Source of the DNA: Bacillaceae bacterium JMAK1
GTDB taxonomy: Bacteria; Bacillota; Bacilli; Bacillales; Marinococcaceae
DNA: 64,000 nucleotides
Assembly (NCBI GenBank): GCA_012970285.1
Contig: JIBW01000006.1
Coordinates: 124,001-188,000 of the forward strand
Direction: 5' to 3'
The translations under genes and the position numbers were made by a program. A model generated the notes under the pieces. That model saw nothing but the letters and a program-made list of their open reading frames with translations, did no database searches and had not been told where the DNA came from. Positions 8,193 through 16,294 of this stretch are shown piece by piece. Every line of letters begins with the position of its first letter. Position 1 is the first letter of the stretch.

Positions 8193-9335
8193 TTATTTTT
8201 GTTTTCGGACGTGCATTCGAAACAACGCCATGACGACCTCGTGGGCGGTCGCTTGCGTTCGAACATAGAGGAACCAAGGAAGACTAGGTTCATACTCGTG
8301 AATAGCAATGATGCACGTCTGATCATCGATGACTTGTCTAAATTCCAAATAGCCCTGGCCTCTTTTTTTGGCAAATAGCCCTCCGCTAATGTGGAAAAAC
8401 ATTCGACCTTCATCGCTATGCTCTTCTGAATGCCTCAAACATAGCACCGGAATATGAAGCAAATAGATTGTTGTCTCTTTGTCTTCGCACGTCGTTGTTC
8501 TTAGAAATGGGCTCCCAATCTCTTCTAACCAATGGATGTAACGATTAGCAGCCCATGCTGCATCACGATGCTCTGGTAACTGAATTCGTTGAATTGAACA
8601 CACATCGGATTTTTGGTACGTTCCAGCCTGCTTCACGACGAGCTTTTTCGTTGTCTCACTGTTCAAAGACATGTCACTCATTCGTGTTAACCGTTCTGGT
8701 TGCGAAAGCAGCGACTGGATGAGGGCACAGATAATTGGTTCAGGCGGTACACTTGGCGTGTTTGTCAGAACCCGAATCCACATTTTTTTAAGGTGAGGAG
8801 TGGTTTTCGACAACTTCCGTCTCTTTAGTTTCGTTTCAATCATAACTTCTTTGTAAGCAAGCTCTTCACGACTTGAATGTACCAGCCTTTTTGCGCCAGC
8901 GATCCATCCCGCTTGTACAGTTGTTACGCCGATTCCATACGACGTTAGCACATGTTCGATTTCTTGTCCTTGACCATCTCCACTAACGCAAACGATCTGT
9001 TTAATCCCATTTAACGCCGCTGCTTGCGCCACGTTGTCAGCGAGCACTACATCTAAATCATCATCCTTAGCTTGGATTAACCGAGCGGTAGGTCCCACCC
9101 TTTGAGTCAAATACACCACAACATCAACGCCTTTTAATGCACGCTTTACTTCAGTAAGGGAAAACAAATTCGCTTTACACCACGCAATGCCTTCACCACC
9201 ATCTTCTTCTATGGTCCTATCTGAAACGACGACAGTCTTTCCACTCTTTTGTACACAATTCAACAGATCATACTTTGTTGCATCAGTTCCCCCGATGATT
9301 GCGACGGTTTTTTCTTTCATTTTTTTCACACTCAC
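8193..9335 (-). CDS. NmrA/SDR-type NAD(P)-binding protein with DUF2867 domain
   Basis: This 380-residue protein has an N-terminal atypical short-chain-dehydrogenase Rossmann fold (VAIIGGTDATKYDLL at 11-25, and VVVYLT after strand 4). Its C-terminal DUF2867/SRPBCC-like domain has GGLFAKKRGQGYLEFRQV and EYEPSLPWFLY. The glycine-rich loop GGTDATKY departs from the usual GATGxxG, so cofactor binding may be weak or lost. GTG 9335 or ATG 9320 are possible starts, and neither has a good Shine-Dalgarno. Convergent with the DUF6320 gene seven bases away. Substrate unknown. Confidence 0.75.
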   Translation of the reverse strand: MSVKKMKEKTVAIIGGTDATKYDLLNCVQKSGKTVVVSDRTIEEDGGEGIAWCKANLFSLTEVKRALKGVDVVVYLTQRVGPTARLIQAKDDDLDVVLADNVAQAAALNGIKQIVCVSGDGQGQEIEHVLTSYGIGVTTVQAGWIAGAKRLVHSSREELAYKEVMIETKLKRRKLSKTTPHLKKMWIRVLTNTPSVPPEPIICALIQSLLSQPERLTRMSDMSLNSETTKKLVVKQAGTYQKSDVCSIQRIQLPEHRDAAWAANRYIHWLEEIGSPFLRTTTCEDKETTIYLLHIPVLCLRHSEEHSDEGRMFFHISGGLFAKKRGQGYLEFRQVIDDQTCIIAIHEYEPSLPWFLYVRTQATAHEVVMALFRMHVRKQK

Positions 9336-9354
9336 AATCTATAATAACGTTCAT

Positions 9355-9388
9355 AAAGAAAAACCTGTTGAAGAAAATTCCAACAGGC
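9355..9388 (-). terminator. Terminator of the DUF418 gene
   Basis: On the minus strand CCTGTTG and CAACAGG arms (9381-9387 and 9364-9370) form a stem followed by TTTTTCTTT. Confidence 0.75.
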
Positions 9389-9404
9389 TTCTTTAACCAT
9401 TAAG

Positions 9405-10607
9405 TTAAGCGTTCTTGTACGTCCATTTCCGCCATAGCGTTTCCATCGGTCCTTGCTTAAATTTCTTCAAGTAAAGTGTACTAAATAGAATTTGCAAGCC
9501 GAAAACTGAAACTGAAATAACAAGGCCAATAAAACTTCCTACTTGGTTGAATAACCCAAGACCATAACCGTGGAAAATGAATACAAAGATTAACGTTTGC
9601 ATCAAGTAATTCGTAAGCGCCATGCGGCCCACTGCTGCAATTGGTTTTAACATTGCTTGACGTGATTCTTTTCTTAGCAATAACACGAATGCCGACACGA
9701 AGAACAGCATCAATATTGGACCTGTAAACATGCGAATTCCGGTACCTAATCCGTAACCGACACCTGGTGGAATTGGGAAGAAATCATGAATCAACGCAGT
9801 CGTTAACACAGAGAATAAAATCCCACTCCAAGCTGTGTGAATACAAATCTTCTTCCATTTCCCTACATGTTCTTCTACGTTATGGAACATTCCTGTCTTA
9901 CCGAAATAAAGCCCGAGTAAAAAGAGTGGTAAGATTGTCGGAATAACCATAAAGACGTTAAAGATCATCAGAAACGATTCTGGCAACCGATGAAGAAGAA
10001 TCTCGAAATAATTACCATTCGCCATCACTTCATTGGCTTGATCGCTACCGACTTGATATTTACTAGCAAGCGCTCCTTCTCCAAGGCCAAACACAAACCC
10101 TGCACCTGCTGTTAAGATTGCATAGAAGAAACTACTTATAGCGAGCATAAAAGTTGCCCAAAGCAAAATCGTTTTCGGTTGTCTCGAAATAAAGAGCAGT
10201 AGTAAGAATCCCGTTACACCATACGTAAATAAGATGTCACCGTGCCAGAATAAAAACTGATGTAACAAACCGATAATAATTAAAAACGTCAGTCGTCTAG
10301 AAAACAAGCGATTGGCATTTAAATCCTTCTCTAATGTTCTAGAATAAAAAATATAAAATCCTAAACCAAATAATAATGAGAACATCGGATAAAATTTACC
10401 TTCAACAAAGAATGTAATAAACAATGAACTTAACGCGTCCAGCGTAGCTTCTGGTAACCCACGCCCTTCAATCATCGTCATCATATCTAAATCTGCTAAC
10501 GTTTTGAAATGCATCATATTCGCCATCGCAATTCCTAAAATGGCAATCCCTCGAATGATGTCTAACGTATGTATACGGTCTTGCTCAGCAATGCTTTGAT
10601 GTTTCAA
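9405..10607 (-). CDS. DUF418 family polytopic membrane protein
   Basis: This 400-residue protein begins with the conserved LDIIRGIAILGI segment of the YeiB/DUF418 family. About ten membrane segments follow, and the C-terminal DUF418 part runs from about residue 230. The family is related to membrane acyltransferases (heparan-glucosaminide acetyltransferase-like), but no enzyme activity is established for this branch. Initiation at TTG 10607 is well supported by AGGAGG seven bases upstream; the nearby ATG (10614) leads straight to a stop. It is monocistronic with its own terminator. Confidence 0.85.
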   Translation of the reverse strand: MKHQSIAEQDRIHTLDIIRGIAILGIAMANMMHFKTLADLDMMTMIEGRGLPEATLDALSSLFITFFVEGKFYPMFSLLFGLGFYIFYSRTLEKDLNANRLFSRRLTFLIIIGLLHQFLFWHGDILFTYGVTGFLLLLFISRQPKTILLWATFMLAISSFFYAILTAGAGFVFGLGEGALASKYQVGSDQANEVMANGNYFEILLHRLPESFLMIFNVFMVIPTILPLFLLGLYFGKTGMFHNVEEHVGKWKKICIHTAWSGILFSVLTTALIHDFFPIPPGVGYGLGTGIRMFTGPILMLFFVSAFVLLLRKESRQAMLKPIAAVGRMALTNYLMQTLIFVFIFHGYGLGLFNQVGSFIGLVISVSVFGLQILFSTLYLKKFKQGPMETLWRKWTYKNA

Positions 10608-10672
10608 CTCATCTCCTCCTCTGTCTTTCTTTATTATACGTAATCCAAGTAGAAAAAAGCAGGTTTTAACAG

Positions 10673-10727
10673 AATTTTAAAAAAGGGTTTTTCTCGTTCT
10701 TGTCGAAAAACGTCTTAAGAACCCTTT
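10673..10727 (-). promoter_or_regulatory. Possible leader hairpin/attenuator ahead of DUF418 gene
   Basis: Arms AAAGGGTT (10682-10689) and AACCCTTT (10720-10727) with an inner TTTTTC/GAAAAA helix form a long interrupted hairpin. Read on the minus strand it is followed by TTTTTTAAAA, so it resembles a terminator located 66 bases upstream of the DUF418 start. Confidence 0.35.
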
Positions 10728-10818
10728 GACACACTAACGCAATCCATGAATACCGAAGAATAAAACGTGCAAACTAAACGTTCATTTACAATTGATAGAA
10801 GCAGTGAGGGAGGATTCT

Positions 10819-11094
10819 ATGGACATCAAACAAGAAGAGGGTCGTCATTACATCGAAAGTGACGACGGTGCGCTACTCGCTGAGATCACCTATGTTTCAG
10901 CAGGCGAAACGAGGGTAATCATTGACCATACGTTTGTCGCTGAAGAACAGCGTCAAGAAGGGCTTGGCGCCAAACTCGTTGCTTCAGTTGTCTCCGATAT
11001 GCGAGAAAAAAACAAAAAAATCATCCCGCTCTGCCCGTTTGCAAAAGCAGAGTTCGAACGGAATAAAGAGTATCAATCATTGCTTGCCAACTAA
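10819..11094 (+). CDS. Small GNAT-like N-acetyltransferase (YjdJ type)
   Basis: This 91-residue protein matches the minimal Gcn5-related acetyltransferase type. A short beta-sheet is followed by the CoA loop EEQRQEGLGAKLV and a C-terminal CPFAKAEFERN motif, which is typical of the YjdJ/NATD1-like family (CPFxxxxxxxHPEY). The ATG at 10819 follows GAGGGAGG. It lies 19 bases ahead of a second, unrelated GNAT, so the two probably share a transcript. The usual His-Pro after the CPF motif is replaced by Asn-Lys. Substrate unknown. Confidence 0.8.
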   Translation: MDIKQEEGRHYIESDDGALLAEITYVSAGETRVIIDHTFVAEEQRQEGLGAKLVASVVSDMREKNKKIIPLCPFAKAEFERNKEYQSLLAN

Positions 11095-11113
11095 ACGAAA
11101 TGTGGTGAAGTCT

Positions 11114-11602
11114 GTGTCAATCATTCAATTGGATCATCGTTATGATGACATGTACCGTAACCTTCGCGTTGAATCAATGCAAACGAGTTTTGGTTCTACG
11201 ACATCCGATCCTGAGTCATTGGATGCTGCTGAATTAGATTTACGTGATTATAACCGCTACACATTAGGTGCTTTTCACTCTCAGAAGTTGATTGGGTTCA
11301 CATCGCTTACGATTCAACGGAACAATGAACTGCGGCGTCACCGGGCATTGCACCAAGCGGTGTATGTCACTCATCCTAATGAAGGACAAGGCTATGGCAC
11401 AAAACTTGTTCAAAGTGCAATTGCTATTGCTAAAAGTCATCCTGCCATTGAACAAGTGCTCGTTTCCATCAATGCGAATCAATCTCACACGTTACGATTT
11501 TACGAACGGCTAGGCTTTACGATTTACGGAACTGAACGCAATGCCATAAAAACCGTTGAAGGTCAGTCATTTGATGAACACCTTCTTATGTTAACGCTAT
11601 GA
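11114..11602 (+). CDS. GNAT family N-acetyltransferase
   Basis: This 162-residue GNAT has the CoA-binding motif NEGQGYGTKLVQSA and the C-terminal FYERLGFTIYGTE motif. I place the start at GTG 11114 because GGTGAAG sits just upstream; the same frame runs further 5' through the previous gene but without a better ribosome-binding site. It is followed by a strong terminator. The acceptor substrate is unknown. Confidence 0.8.
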   Translation: MSIIQLDHRYDDMYRNLRVESMQTSFGSTTSDPESLDAAELDLRDYNRYTLGAFHSQKLIGFTSLTIQRNNELRRHRALHQAVYVTHPNEGQGYGTKLVQSAIAIAKSHPAIEQVLVSINANQSHTLRFYERLGFTIYGTERNAIKTVEGQSFDEHLLMLTL

Positions 11603-11603
11603 A

Positions 11604-11629
11604 CCGGGATGCTTTTGCATCTCGGTTTT
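11604..11629 (+). terminator. Terminator after the two GNAT genes
   Basis: CCGGGATGC (11604-11612), a TTTT loop and GCATCTCGG (11617-11625) pair with one G-U, followed by TTTTATT. Confidence 0.85.
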
Positions 11630-11634
11630 ATTGT

Positions 11635-12000
11635 TTAGGAAGAAGCCGTTTCGAATTTTGCACGAATCTCGCAAACGTTAAGTTCATCTTCTGAGTGAGT
11701 CTTCCCTAAAAACGACAAACCAATCGATAACCCTTTCTTCCTAAGACCAACAGGAATCATAAGTTCTAAATAGCCAATAAAAGCGTCTAATTAACTCGCG
11801 ATAAATGGTTCACGCTTTGCTTCTTAGTTTACGAGGAGAGTGGAATGGAAATGCTGATCATACGTTTGAATGCGTTCAAGATCATAGGAAACAAGTGTAG
11901 AACTCATTACATCTCCTTGATCTAGCTGTCATATTGTTTTTGTTCAAGCACTTTCAGATCCACAGCCTCGGCATTATCCAGTATTTGTATAATGCTCTCT
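11635..12000 (-). pseudogene. Degraded amidase gene with internal deletion
   Basis: Translated on the minus strand in one frame, this stretch reads as an amidase remnant interrupted by several stops. The 5' part gives QLDQGDVMSSTLV and LERIQTYD (about 11925-11840), matching the N-terminal region of amidase-signature enzymes. The 3' part gives LMIPVGLRKKGLSIGLSFLG and THSEDEL before TAA at 11637-11635, matching the amidase C terminus. The catalytic Ser-Ser-Lys core of several hundred residues is absent, so a large internal deletion plus point stops inactivated the gene. It occupies the otherwise empty 470-base gap before the CorC-type gene. Confidence 0.65.
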
Positions 12001-12004
12001 CTTT

Positions 12005-12033
12005 TTGACAACCGACTCGCTAAACTATACCAT
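12005..12033 (+). promoter_or_regulatory. SigA-type promoter of the CorC/HlyC gene
   Basis: A perfect TTGACA (12005-12010) is separated by 17 bases from TACCAT (12028-12033), about 40 bases before the gene start. Confidence 0.55.
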
Positions 12034-12072
12034 TACTTAAAGAATACAAGTAAGAGTTGATGGAGGAAACCA

Positions 12073-13335
12073 GTGTTTTATTTTATTGCGATTGTCCTAT
12101 TGTTTATCGCTTCAAGCTTTTTCTCAGGAAGCGAAACCGCGCTCACTGCAGCCAATAAAATTAAGATTCAAGCACGCGCTGATGCCGGTGACAAAAAGTC
12201 ACAACGATTATTGAAAACTGTTAAAAATACAGAAGAATTTATTGCGGGTATATTAATTGCAAACAACATCCCGAACATTATTTTGCCATCACTTGTGACG
12301 ATCGTTGCATTAGAATATGGATGGAATGTTGGAGTTTCAACAGCTATACTCACCGTACTTATTATTATCTTTGCAGAAGTTCTTCCAAAATCTGTTGCAG
12401 CCGCATACCCAGACCGACTAGCCTATGTCGTCTATCCAATCACACGAACGATGCTCATTGTATTAAAGCCTTTTACGATTTTTCTCAATGCCTTAACGAG
12501 AGTCGTTATAAGGATGCTCGGACGAGATGATGATAATCAAGCGAGCTTTTCTAAGGAAGAAATGCGTACGATGGTTGACATCGGACATGACGAAGGAACC
12601 TTTAAGAATGAAGAGATGCATCGACTAAAAGGCATGCTCGACTTCGAGACGTTAAATGTCGCAGATGTTATGCAAACCCCTCGGATCCACATCCAAGGGA
12701 TTCCAGCAGACACAGACTTCGAAACAGCACGAAGTATATTGAACGAAAATCAATTCAGTCGTTATCCAATCTATGATGGTGACTTGGATCATATCGTCGG
12801 CGTTTTTCACACGAAGTTTTTTGTTGCGTGGACGCTTGAACCCGACAAGTTGATCAAAGAATTCTCTGATCTAAATCCTCTCTACGTCTATGAGTTTCAA
12901 CCGGTTCAATGGGTGTTTAAACAAATGCTTCAAGAAAAGAAACACTTTGCCATTGTTCATGATGAGTATGGAGGTACAGAAGGTATCATTACTCATGAGG
13001 ACTTGATTGAAACGATGATCGGGCAAGATATTGAAGATGAAACGGATCTTGACGATAAGCTCATCGGGAACCAAACCGAACATGAAATCGTCTGTGACGG
13101 CAAGATTACACTACGCCGATTAAATAATGCGTTTAATACAAACATCCCTGAAGGCGAAGACAATTTAGCCGGATTCATTTTGAACAAACTCGGCTATGTA
13201 CCTGAAGTTGGTGAGTCTCTCTACCACGAAGAGCTCACGTTTGAGATTCTATCTATTGTTGATAAACGAATTGAAACGGTCCTCATTACGAAAGAAGAAG
13301 TTGAGGATGACGACGATGACCACTCACAATCATAA
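12073..13335 (+). CDS. CorC/HlyC family membrane protein (DUF21-CBS)
   Basis: This 420-residue protein has an N-terminal DUF21 domain with about four membrane segments (residues 1-140). It opens with the conserved SGSETALTAANK element. Two CBS domains follow (about 195-320; MQTPRIHIQGIP and HDEYGGTEGIITHEDLIE), and then a CorC_HlyC transporter-associated domain (about 335-410). The family is implicated in magnesium or other cation efflux in Firmicutes (MpfA/YhdP type), so 'hemolysin' names are misleading. Translation starts at GTG 12073 behind TGGAGGA. The tail is strongly acidic. Monocistronic with its own promoter and terminator. Confidence 0.85.
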   Translation: MFYFIAIVLLFIASSFFSGSETALTAANKIKIQARADAGDKKSQRLLKTVKNTEEFIAGILIANNIPNIILPSLVTIVALEYGWNVGVSTAILTVLIIIFAEVLPKSVAAAYPDRLAYVVYPITRTMLIVLKPFTIFLNALTRVVIRMLGRDDDNQASFSKEEMRTMVDIGHDEGTFKNEEMHRLKGMLDFETLNVADVMQTPRIHIQGIPADTDFETARSILNENQFSRYPIYDGDLDHIVGVFHTKFFVAWTLEPDKLIKEFSDLNPLYVYEFQPVQWVFKQMLQEKKHFAIVHDEYGGTEGIITHEDLIETMIGQDIEDETDLDDKLIGNQTEHEIVCDGKITLRRLNNAFNTNIPEGEDNLAGFILNKLGYVPEVGESLYHEELTFEILSIVDKRIETVLITKEEVEDDDDDHSQS

Positions 13336-13356
13336 CCGTTTCCTGTAAAGAAATCT

Positions 13357-13390
13357 AAATGGCATAGCTCATAATGAGCTATGCCATTTT
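13357..13390. terminator. Long perfect bidirectional terminator
   Basis: AAATGGCATAGCTCAT (13357-13372) and ATGAGCTATGCCATTT (13374-13389) are perfect inverse complements ending in a T tract. It terminates the CorC/HlyC gene. Confidence 0.85.
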
Positions 13391-13439
13391 CTTCGTTTTG
13401 AGGTGGCTAGAACTCGGGGCGTCGACTCCCTGCCTCATC

Positions 13440-13476
13440 AAAACCGCTTCCGCCAAAGCTTGGCGGAAGCGGTTTT
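13440..13476. terminator. Strong bidirectional terminator of the dha operon
   Basis: AAAACCGCTTCCGCCAA (13440-13456) pairs perfectly with TTGGCGGAAGCGGTTTT (13460-13476). On the minus strand it immediately follows the dhaM stop codon. Confidence 0.85.
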
Positions 13477-13860
13477 TTATCTTGATTTATGGTAACTGCT
13501 TTCTGCCTTTTGCTGTACAGTGTCGAGGTCATCACCGAGCCCCGCCATCATCACTGCAACGTAGCCTCCTTCAATTAAAGGGGCATCCGTGATCGAGATT
13601 GTACGATCGGGATTCATTTCCATAAGCATTTCCGCATTCATTTTTGCGCTTCCGATGTCGTATAAGATGAGCACCTCATCATCTTTCGGTAATTCATCTA
13701 AAGCCAGTTGCATTTGGTCAATACTCGTTCCGATTTCACCATCTTCAAGTCCACCGGTAGCTACGATCTTCACTTGATCATTGCCTTGTTGCAACAATCG
13801 TTTTGCTCCTATTGCAAGTTCACGAACGTGCGAAATAAGAAAAATTGATACAGCTGACAT
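13477..13860 (-). CDS. dhaM: DhaM, PTS phosphoryl donor subunit of dihydroxyacetone kinase
   Basis: This 127-residue protein has the EIIA-Man-like fold. The phosphoacceptor is H11 in LISHVRELAIGAK. Central motifs are VATGGLEDGEIGTS and the acidic VLILYDIGSAKMN segment, with DAPLIEGGYVA near the end. It receives phosphate from HPr and passes it to DhaL-bound ADP. Unlike the long E. coli DhaM it has no HPr or EI domains, as is usual in Firmicutes. Its ATG overlaps the dhaL stop (TAATG). It is the last gene of the operon, ahead of a strong terminator. Confidence 0.9.
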   Translation of the reverse strand: MSAVSIFLISHVRELAIGAKRLLQQGNDQVKIVATGGLEDGEIGTSIDQMQLALDELPKDDEVLILYDIGSAKMNAEMLMEMNPDRTISITDAPLIEGGYVAVMMAGLGDDLDTVQQKAESSYHKSR

Positions 13861-14462
13861 TAGTTCCCACCCTTTGTCATCGTTTGTACGAGTGCATGGA
13901 AAAGATAATAACTTGAAACTGCTCCAGGGTCGAGGTGCCCAACAGATCGTTCTTTCAAGAGCGCTCCACGTCCTCGTTTGGTTTCTAGTTGTTTCGTTCC
14001 GTTCATTCCATCTTGTGCAGCTCGTTCTACTTCTTCCCAATCGGTCCCTTTTTCTTGTACCACTTTAGCAACCGGATCCCAGACGTCTAACAATGTTGCA
14101 TCACCAACAGACGCTTTACCTCGCTGGGCAATGCCTTCTGCTGCTTTTGTTAAGCCGTCAGCCCACGCACCTTCTTCAGATTTAAAAGCAGCGCCAAGAC
14201 GCATAAAACCAGTTCCGAACAACGGACCTGAGGCGCCACCGACTTTGGATACTAAGGTCGTTCCGATCTTTTGCATAACCGCTGATATGTTTTCTTGTTC
14301 CCAATTCGGAAATTCATCAACGACCGCTTGAAAACCTCGGACCATGTTCACGCCATGATCGCCATCACCGATCGTTTGATCAAGCTCTGACAATGTTTCT
14401 TCGTTTTCTTTTATAAGTGAAAGTGTTGCTTCCATCCATTGTTGCGCTTGATTTCTGTTCAC
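13860..14462 (-). CDS. dhaL: DhaL, ADP-binding subunit of dihydroxyacetone kinase
   Basis: This 200-residue all-helical protein carries the Mg-ADP site LDQTIGDGDHG, with Asp residues 28, 33 and 35. GGASGPLFGTGFMR and DPGAVS are conserved nucleotide-binding elements. It phosphorylates dihydroxyacetone held by DhaK using an ADP cofactor recharged by DhaM. I chose GTG 14462 because GGAGG lies seven bases upstream and the codon overlaps the dhaK stop as GTGA, the usual coupled arrangement; an in-frame ATG at 14480 is upstream. Confidence 0.92.
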   Translation of the reverse strand: MNRNQAQQWMEATLSLIKENEETLSELDQTIGDGDHGVNMVRGFQAVVDEFPNWEQENISAVMQKIGTTLVSKVGGASGPLFGTGFMRLGAAFKSEEGAWADGLTKAAEGIAQRGKASVGDATLLDVWDPVAKVVQEKGTDWEEVERAAQDGMNGTKQLETKRGRGALLKERSVGHLDPGAVSSYYLFHALVQTMTKGGN

Positions 14463-15445
14463 TGTGAAACCTCCGTCCATTGAATGGTTGTTGCTTTAGA
14501 CTGTAATAGTGAGTGAAGCTCTTCATCGATGGCAAACAACGTTAGTGATATGCCAGCCATATCTAAACTCGTCATATAATCGCCTACGAGCATTCTCTCG
14601 ACGTGGACGTTGTTCTTCTTTAGAATCGATACCGTATCGTTCGCGAAGACGTATTGTTCAAGTAATGGCGTACTCCCCATCCCATTGACGAGAACATATA
14701 CCGGTTTCGTTACATCGACTTCTTTCTCTATATGCGACACGAGCAACTCGGCAATTTCATAGGAAGTGAGTACGTCTTCACGGCTCATCCCTTGCTCTCC
14801 GTGAATACCAATTCCAACTTCCATTTGCGTATCTGATAATGCAAAACTTGGCTTTGAAGCTGATGGTAATGTACATGCTTGGAGCGCAACGCTCATGCTT
14901 CGCACATTCGAAATGGCCCGCTCTGCAACTTCTTTGACTTCGCTTAATGAAGCAAGTTCCTCTGCTTTTGCTCCAGCAACTTTGTGGATCAATACCGTAC
15001 CGGCGATGCCTCTTCGGTTCTCGACGTCATCTACAGCGATATCATCGTTCACGACGACCATCGCCGTTTCAATGCCTTCAGCCTCTGCCATTTCCATCGC
15101 CATTTCTGCGTTCATTACATCACCGTTGTAGTTTTTGATGATTAATAAAACGCCGCTTCCTTGGTTTGCTGCTTGAATCGCGGCGAAGAATTGATCGGCT
15201 CCAGGGGAAGTGAATACCTCTCCAGCTATTGCCGCATCAAGCATTCCTGTTCCTACATAACCGGCGTGTGCAGGTTCGTGACCACTGCCACCACCACTTA
15301 TGAGTCCGACTTTGTTTGGTATCATTTCTTTTCGAACGATGACTTCCGTTCCTTCAAGACGTTTGATAAGATTTCCATGTGCTGCCACTAATCCATCTAG
15401 AAACTGACTAACAATTTTAGTAGAATCATTCATGAGCTTTTTCAC
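14459..15445 (-). CDS. dhaK: DhaK, dihydroxyacetone-binding kinase subunit
   Basis: This 328-residue protein has the DhaK signature GGGSGHEPAHAGYVG (51-65). Its substrate-anchoring histidine is H215 in GIGIHGEQG, equivalent to E. coli H218, which forms a hemiaminal with dihydroxyacetone. Together with DhaL and DhaM it produces dihydroxyacetone phosphate for glycolysis. The start is GTG 15445 behind GAGGTGG. No dhaR/dhaS regulator is visible nearby. The order dhaK-dhaL-dhaM with overlapping starts indicates a single transcript from the promoter just upstream. Confidence 0.93.
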   Translation of the reverse strand: MKKLMNDSTKIVSQFLDGLVAAHGNLIKRLEGTEVIVRKEMIPNKVGLISGGGSGHEPAHAGYVGTGMLDAAIAGEVFTSPGADQFFAAIQAANQGSGVLLIIKNYNGDVMNAEMAMEMAEAEGIETAMVVVNDDIAVDDVENRRGIAGTVLIHKVAGAKAEELASLSEVKEVAERAISNVRSMSVALQACTLPSASKPSFALSDTQMEVGIGIHGEQGMSREDVLTSYEIAELLVSHIEKEVDVTKPVYVLVNGMGSTPLLEQYVFANDTVSILKKNNVHVERMLVGDYMTSLDMAGISLTLFAIDEELHSLLQSKATTIQWTEVSQ

Positions 15446-15475
15446 TTTATCGCCACCTCACAAAGGTTTTGCTAA

Positions 15476-15504
15476 ATTATCTCACTACTTTTTCATTACC
15501 TCAA
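15476..15504 (-). promoter_or_regulatory. Promoter of dhaKLM
   Basis: On the minus strand TTGAGG (15504-15499), a 17-base spacer and GATAAT (15481-15476) form a good SigA-type promoter about 30 bases before dhaK. Confidence 0.5.
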
Positions 15505-15574
15505 TTGAAACTTCTAAAACTTTATCGAGAATTTTCCGAAACTATAAATGATGCCTTTTTTAGGGGGAGAAACT

Positions 15575-16294
15575 ATGAAAATTGCTACAGCAGTCGTGAA
15601 AAAGGCTGGTTATGAAACAGGGAAAAGTATTGTTGATGACGTCACCTTTGAAGTTCATGAAGGTGAACAAATCGGAGTTATTGGCCCAAACGGGGCGGGG
15701 AAGAGCACATCGATTAAAGCGATGATCGGCCTTCTTAAAGCGAAAGAGGGAGCGATTTATTGGGAAGATGGGCATTCACGTTACGCTTATGTGCCCGAAC
15801 AACCGATCTACTATAAAGAGCTTACATTTTATGAACATATTACCGTTGCATGCAGCTCATTTGAGCTCGATGAAAAAAAGACGAGGGAGTCCGCAGAACG
15901 TTATATCGAGCAATTTGAAATGAGTGAAGTGAAACACCATTATGTCGAAAGCTTTTCCAAAGGAATGCAGCAAAAGGCGATGATTATTATTGCTCTTGCC
16001 ATTCGTCCTAACTTATACATCTTTGATGAACCCTTTATTGGCCTCGATCCAAGGGCGACGCGCGTCTTACTTGAAATCTTACAAGAAGAACGTCAGCGAG
16101 GCGCTGGAGTCATTATGTCAACTCACGTTCTTGATACTGCAGAGCGGGTATGTGATCGATTTATTCTCATTCATAAAGGGAGCGTTATTGCTCACGGTGA
16201 CTTACGTGTCATTCAAGAGACCGCTAGCCTTCCTGATGCTACTCTGTTTGATTGTTTTGATGCGTTAACGAGGACGAAACCATATGACGCCTAA
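15575..16294 (+). CDS. ecsA: EcsA-like ABC transporter ATP-binding protein
   Basis: This 239-residue ATPase has Walker A GPNGAGKST (37-45), the signature FSKGMQQK (SKGMQ instead of SGGQ, as usual for EcsA) and Walker B LYIFDEPFIGLD. Its D-loop and H-loop MSTHVLD follow. With EcsB it forms the Ecs exporter. In Bacillus subtilis Ecs affects protein secretion, competence and regulated intramembrane proteolysis. ATG 15575 follows AGGGGGAG. The 3' end overlaps ecsB by 11 bases, so the pair is translationally coupled. It is divergent from the dha operon. Confidence 0.85.
   Translation: MKIATAVVKKAGYETGKSIVDDVTFEVHEGEQIGVIGPNGAGKSTSIKAMIGLLKAKEGAIYWEDGHSRYAYVPEQPIYYKELTFYEHITVACSSFELDEKKTRESAERYIEQFEMSEVKHHYVESFSKGMQQKAMIIIALAIRPNLYIFDEPFIGLDPRATRVLLEILQEERQRGAGVIMSTHVLDTAERVCDRFILIHKGSVIAHGDLRVIQETASLPDATLFDCFDALTRTKPYDA

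Noticed and set aside
13978-14331. 117-codon open frame antisense to dhaL
   Set aside because: It mirrors dhaL codons, has Ser/Ala/Pro-rich low-complexity composition and no ribosome-binding site.
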